The notes under the pieces: generated by a model
Told to the model about the DNA's origin: nothing
The model's database searches: none
Seen by the model: the letters and a program-made list of their open reading frames with translations, nothing else
Position numbers and translations under genes: made by a program
Assembly: GCF_024362695.1 (NCBI RefSeq)
Contig: NC_065405.1
Span: 2,922,672 to 2,986,671, forward strand
DNA: 64,000 nucleotides
Direction of reading: 5' to 3'
Source: Pectinophora gossypiella
Taxonomy: Eukaryota > Arthropoda > Insecta > Lepidoptera > Gelechiidae
In this document: positions 59,001 through 64,000 of the stretch, piece after piece
How the letters are laid out: every line of letters starts with the position of its first letter
How positions within the stretch are numbered: the first letter of the stretch is position 1

Positions 59001-59713
59001 TAATTATTCCCTAACACCTTCCTTATCTTTCCTAAAAACCACAACTACAGACACATCGCCTAAAAATTCGTACTAACAAATTAGTGCCATATGGATTACT
59101 TCCTTTGTTTATCATAATTTCACATCAATTATTATTTATTCAGAAATAAATTCCAAAGAACCACTTACCTACAAATCCATCACGCTTGTCACATTATTTT
59201 CTTATACTAACAAAAACAACGCAATTTTTTTTTATTTTCCCATAATTCTTTTTTGTTTTCTCTTCTAATTTAGACTACTTTTCTAGAATTCGTCTTATAA
59301 AAATGACACCCTAAATTTATTTACTATCGATTCTTTTCTTAGCTGTAAAGTTACTTTTACACGTTCTTAGTTCTTTTATAATTTTTGGTGGTTCTTTCTT
59401 CAAAACGGTTCTTTACTAACAATGTCAATATTTTTGCTTATTTTATCAGTTCCCTTGTATGTCTCTTTTTCTTTTTTTTCTTCTAATTTTGCATGGTATT
59501 TTCAACTATTCTCTATGATTTTTGAACTTCTTAATAGTTCTATCCTATTTACCAACCATCTTCTATAATTTCTAAGCGAGTTCCTTGTCAGTTCCAAATC
59601 CACTTGCATTTCAGTTCTCCTCTGACTTTAGTTCCTAGTGTAATTTGTGAGTTCTCTTCTGACTTTAGTTCCTGGTGTACTTGCGTTTACAAGTGTGTCT
59701 CGTAGAGTGTGTG
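53099..59713 (-). other. Repeat-poor region downstream of the OATP stop; possible long 3' UTR
   Basis: No SINE lies in these 6.6 kb, against about one per 1-2 kb elsewhere. The only clear repeats are a family E MITE (54950-55096), pieces of repeats D and H (55090-55310), a worn GC-rich MITE (about 55800-55920) and repeat G (about 58033-58220). On the - strand AATAAA occurs at several places, including near 53130. No conserved coding frame is seen. Whether it is a UTR is inference. Confidence 0.35.
54950..55096. mobile_element. MITE, family E
   Basis: Very close to the copy at 52941. Confidence 0.7.
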
Positions 59714-62700
59714 TCAGAGTTGCGTGTCATTAGGTTTGGGCCGCAGAGGGGCGTGGTCGGGCGCTGGGTCACCAGGGTTCATGTCGATGCGACCCGCCTT
59801 GCTCCACACCAACATGTCCATTATGAACGCTAAGAACATTAGCGCTGCCGACAACCCTATAATGAAGAAATAAAGAGGTTAAGTATACGAGAAATATTGT
59901 ATGTTTAAGTATAATATTTTTTGATTATGTAAACTTTAAGACGCGAGCTACTTTAGCTTGATAAAGTACTTAATTATTATATGTTTTGCTTTTGTATGTT
60001 AAAGAATTAATCGACCCTAATGGGTCGATAGCGATAAGCGCTGATTGAGGGAAGTCGTCGACCACGCCGGCGGGGTCGGTATCGGGGTCCTGAAGTGTTT
60101 GGTGTCGCGAGCTGATTGGCTGCTGATAATATACAGAGTGTTAGTGACATCGTAACGAAAAGTTTGAGGGGTGATTCAGACCATGATTCTAAGTTTATAT
60201 CAAGTGGAATTTTCCGTCCCTGAGTCATCCCTCTCCGTATTCATTACGATGTCACTTACACCCCGTACAAATACGTATGAGTGCTAGTGACATCATGGTA
60301 ACGAAAAGTGAAATTTTCGGTTGGAAAATTCATGAAAATTTGAGTGTTTTACTTAAATTAAAATAAAAACCCACAAAAACACAAATTCCAACTGATATTA
60401 ACACAGAATCATGATCCGAATCATCTCCCTCAGTATTCGTTATGATGTCGCTAACTATATATTACTGATCGCCGATCGTATATTACTAATTCATCGCGCT
60501 TGGCATCAAGCTCTAGGTGCCGTTGACGTTAATTGTATTATACGCATGCATTTACCTACAGTACCCAGGTTAAGCAGTTTGTTAAATAACCACAGCGATG
60601 TAATCAATGTCAATGTCGACAGTATTCGTAGATTTAGAAATATTTTTTGTAATGTTTAAGTTTTAGATTAAGCGAAAATAAATCTGTCTTTATATTTAGG
60701 TTATGTATTTGTACCTACCTACCTACTTATTAATCTTGTCTTTGTTATTTTGCATGCTGTGTTTATTTATAATTAGTCTCTACACTTAGCTTTGTATACA
60801 GTAGAGACGGCCTCGTCGTCGGGGGGTCGGGGTCGGCCTCTGTGGTCCAGTGGTTGAGCGTTGGACTCACGATCCGGAGGCCCCGGGTTCGAATCCCGGT
60901 GGGGCATATCAGAAAAATCACTTTGTGATCCCTAGTTTGGTTAGGACATTACAGGCTGATCACCTGATTGTCCGAAAGTAAGATGATCCGTGCTTCGGAA
61001 GACACGTTAAGCCGTTGGTCCCGGTTACTATTTACTGATGTAAGTGAGTAATCGTTACGTGAGCCATGTCAGGGGCCTTTGGCGGCTCAATTATAACCCT
61101 GACACCAGGGTTGATGAGGTTGGTATTCCACCTCACAACCCACACGATAAGAAGAAGAAGACCCTAAGAAAATACTGTGTAAGATGGCTGTAAGTAAACC
61201 AATAAATTAAATAAAAAAATGAAAAATACCTAAGAAGAAGTGTCTCAGGCTGTCGTTGTCGTAAGAGGCGCAGGCGCCGGTGACGCCGCAGGCCACGTCC
61301 CGCAGGCGGCACGCCGCGTCGATGGCGGCGCCGAACACGATGGGGCACGGCACGTTCCCGAACACGCCTATAGCGAACTGTATCACGCCCATCGCCATCG
61401 CTTTGTCTGCAATCATACACGCCAAGCTATAAGAAAACTAGGTATGCTCCAAAGTGACAGCTGACATTTCAAGGTTAGCCCAGCTGACGTCATCCCACCC
61501 TGAGTTGCCATTTCGTAAAAAATAATTACCCACAACGAATGTTTTTATATTTACTTTTTTTATACATGTGACAAGTACATTAGTCAGTAATTCACTTAAT
61601 TTTCAATAATAAAATTTACGTCCTTGGAATGTTAGAGATACCAATTTAATGGTAACACAGTGGTAACACTTACGTTATCAAAGAGCTAGCGAGGGCTTGT
61701 CATAGGATCGACCGTATCTGGTTTTCTTATTAGTTCACACTCGAAGTTGAGATTAGTTTATCAATACGGGCGTAAGAGTGTCTCACCGTGTTTGTCAGTG
61801 CAGCGTATGATGAGCAGCACGGCGCCCACCTCCCCGCTGGCGTGCACGAACATGAGCGTGGCGAAGATGGCGATGAAGGCGTATATCCGGCCGCACGCCG
61901 CGCCGCACTCGCCGCTCACGGCCACGCCGCGCCCGCCCGCCAGCAGCGGCCCGTGGCTCGCGTTCCACGACGCGTCGTAGCGCTTCACACTGGAGCCAAA
62001 CAACTCATACTTAACCCCCGACGCTACGCAGAGAGGTGTTATAAACAGTAATCGGGATACCATTTGCGAGATTTGTCCTGCTAACTTGGATATGCGTCCC
62101 AAAGCTCGAATCTCGAAAGACAATATGCGAAATTTTATTTTGTGATTTTAGTAATTTGTATGTTGCTTTTTTTATTATAAATATATTTATTTATATCATT
62201 AAAGTATCACATAGTTAGGTAAACCACTGTTAAACCACAATACGGTGTGTCTCGGTTTGTTACTAAAGAGCTCAATCGCCATACTGCGACGCGTAACCCG
62301 GAAATAATTGAAAATTCCGTATTAGAGCTAGATGCCGCTGTTGTTCTAGCGGGATTTATATAGATAGATAAAATACTTTATTACGTTAGGGGGTTAGGTT
62401 AGGTTTATGTTTCTTTTAGGTTGCGTACATTTATCCGCTAGGAGCGCTTCCGTCAACAGTCTAATAAATATATCTTCTTAATTCTTCTTGAAAGTCTAGA
62501 CTAGACGGTGCTGACAACTAAAAGCGTTTTTATACTTTGCAACGCCATCTAACATTTTTTGTAATTAATATCCACTAGAAAAGTGTTCGTAATGATATGA
62601 GACGCTGTCACTAGATGGCGTTTATTTCTATAATGTATCTCATACGGTTAGCGACATCTAGTGACGAATAATATACTACGGTCCCTGCACAGACCATAGA

Positions 62701-63075
62701 ATAAAGAATAATACTACGTACAGAACGGCAACTCTCCGCTCCCCTCCAGCGTCCGAGCTAGGTTTACCTCACTTGTGTTACTTTAGTCTTCAATCGACGT
62801 TCTTCGAAGACGTCAGACACAGATGCGCGTGGACGTTAACATCAATGTGTAGTGTCTATAAAACGAGGATGTTTGTATGAAGTGTCATGTGTGTGCCTGC
62901 AGCTGGTGTGAATGTTTGATAGGTGTGGTAATACTAACGCTTCGATAGCCTTAGCGCCATCAGTGAGTATGTTGGCGTCGATACACGAACAGTTGTAGTA
63001 GAGCCAAGTGCTGTTGTCCAGCTGCTCGCTGCTCTCACAGCCCGCCTGGCACGGGGACAGGTACGTGAACGAGTC
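59714..63075 (-). CDS. Organic anion transporting polypeptide (OATP/SLCO family), C-terminal 219 aa; 5' part off the window
   Basis: Four - strand exons: 63075-62939, 61989-61787, 61406-61230 and 59856-59714. All have GT/AG borders and phases that fit (ending in phase 2, 1 and 1). Exon one is the end of a Kazal-like extracellular loop: TYLSPCQAGC and YYNCSCID. Exon two has a Cys pair (GECGAAC) and a membrane segment (IYAFIAIFATLMFVHASG), ending VLLIIRCTDKH. Exon three has AMAMGVIQFAIGVFGNVPCP, IVFGAAIDAACRL and CGVTGACASYD, the family's GxxPxPixfG...iD..C pattern. The last exon has the final membrane segment LSAALMFLAFIMDMLVW and a cytoplasmic tail ending PLRPKPNDTQL. The family are sodium-independent plasma-membrane carriers of organic anions, including steroid conjugates; some insect members import ecdysone. 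Which member this is cannot be told. Confidence 0.92.
60003..60264. repeat. Repeat D piece and family P MITE in the OATP intron
   Basis: About 60003-60115 is a repeat D end (CACGCCGGCGGGGTCGGTAT); 60138-60264 is a short family P palindrome, and a worn one follows to about 60452. Confidence 0.6.
60835..61160 (+). mobile_element. SINE A in the OATP intron
   Basis: Full head (A box TGGTCCAGTGG, B box GGTTCGAATCC), body, core and CACACGATAAGAAGAAG tail, antisense to the transporter. Confidence 0.85.
61990..62938 (-). other. OATP intron with repeat G copy
   Basis: The intron holds a near-identical inverse of 38656-38815 at about 62675-62830. The rest is unplaced. Confidence 0.55.
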
Positions 63076-64000
63076 CTGGAATAAACAATACAAAGGTTCA
63101 TGTAATAATTGGGTACTTTCCTAGGTCAAAGATAAATCATGAAATTCTGATTACTAAATACAGACGTTTTCTTTTTTCTATTTAATTTATTCATGAATTT
63201 TAATCAAGAATAATGTAAAAAATAATGAGTACGACAATTTTTCAACTTTTTCTACGACGTCACAGGTTGCTTTTTCATGCAAATTCCATAATAATTTCGT
63301 GTTTTGACGTTTATTAAAAAAGTATCCGATTTGACTAAAGACTACCTTAATGTCCGGTATAGACAAGCGGCTTGGAGGGCCGTTTTTTATTTTATATATT
63401 ATTATAGAAATTAGTGGCAGAATGTGGATGAGATTGGCATAGGAATGTTCAGGATAAATTCAAATTCAAAAATATCTTTATTCAGTAGGTAACATAGTTA
63501 CACTATGAATCGACAATTTTTACATAACGAACGTCTCATCCGCCTAAAACTACTGCAGCTTCTCACAACCTGTATAGCCGGGGAAAAGAAGCTGCAAGAC
63601 AAACCTCGGGCCATAGACGTTCTTTAAAAAAAATATAACGCAATAGTAGAGGACTAACGACTTACCTATAATACGTATAACGTCACAGGTTGCTTTTTCA
63701 TACAAATTCCATAGTAATTTCATGTTTGACTAGTTGGAAACTAGCCTATTGATTAGGATAACAAATAAGTATAGCATATTGCTTCCTTTCTAGCGAGGAC
63801 GCGCGACAGCCCTAACGGCATCCTGAGGGCGTTGGTGGACCGGTGGGACTCGCCTTTTCTTAAGGTGTGGATAGGCCGCCATACCGCATAGAACCACTTC
63901 GTTTTTATTTATTGATTTTTAATTTTAAATTGTTAATTTTGTAATTTGAATTTGATTTTTACTATTTTAATTGTTTGTGGTATCTTTTTTAATGTATGGA
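63076..64000. other. OATP intron to right edge
   Basis: No further exon is seen. A repeat marked TTTTTCATACAAATTCCATA occurs twice (about 63150-63320 and 63680-63725), and an inverted retroelement 3' end lies at about 63455-63630. Confidence 0.45.

Noticed and set aside
60835..60910. Possible tRNA gene, with similar hits near 5108, 6611, 10620, 32598 and 49680
   Set aside because: Pol III boxes are present, but each is the head of a SINE A with the full SINE body attached, and the cloverleaf ends are not complementary.
61240..61980. Open frames on + at 61240-61464 and 61747-61980
   Set aside because: Antisense shadows of OATP exons, whose - strand frames carry family motifs and matching splice phases.
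1..64000. CRISPR arrays, bacterial operons, ribosome binding sites
   Set aside because: None are present, and the DNA is eukaryotic with spliced genes and SINEs.

Overview
The window looks like nuclear DNA of a moth or butterfly. Introns have GT/AG borders, promoters combine TATA with a CAGT initiator, and the AT-rich flanks are crowded with tRNA-derived SINEs, non-LTR retrotransposon ends, hAT elements and palindromic MITEs. Two things in it are clearly genic. No species can be named from the sequence alone.

First, from 7.9 to 49.0 kb there are eight small genes (labelled G1 to G8 here) for secreted proteins rich in glycine, serine and alanine. Six are on + (G1, G2, G4, G5, G6, G7) and two on - (G3, G8). 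Each starts with a short exon holding the signal peptide and ends that exon in phase 1; most of the mature protein is in exon 2, and G5 and G7 have a third exon. Most have a TATAAAAG-like box shortly upstream. Several share a C-terminal Ser/Ala tail. G3 and G4 are a recent inverted duplication of a His/Gly-rich protein whose true frame is not the longest open frame. The set resembles structural proteins of cuticle, silk or eggshell, but nothing here proves which.

Second, from 59.7 to 63.1 kb on the - strand lie the last four exons of an organic anion transporter (OATP/SLCO family): part of the Kazal-like extracellular loop and the last three membrane segments. Earlier exons lie past the right edge. 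The 6.6 kb downstream of its stop is poor in repeats and may be a long 3' UTR.

The rest is mostly mobile DNA. SINE A has a tRNA-like head. SINE B has a tRNA-like A box followed by a 5S rRNA-like control region, and shares a central core with SINE A. SINE C is another tRNA-headed family. A 4 kb composite hAT insertion (11.3 to 15.3 kb) has intact 8-bp target duplications and carries a broken reverse transcriptase and a second inverted-repeat element. There are no CRISPR arrays, rRNA genes or convincing functional tRNA genes.
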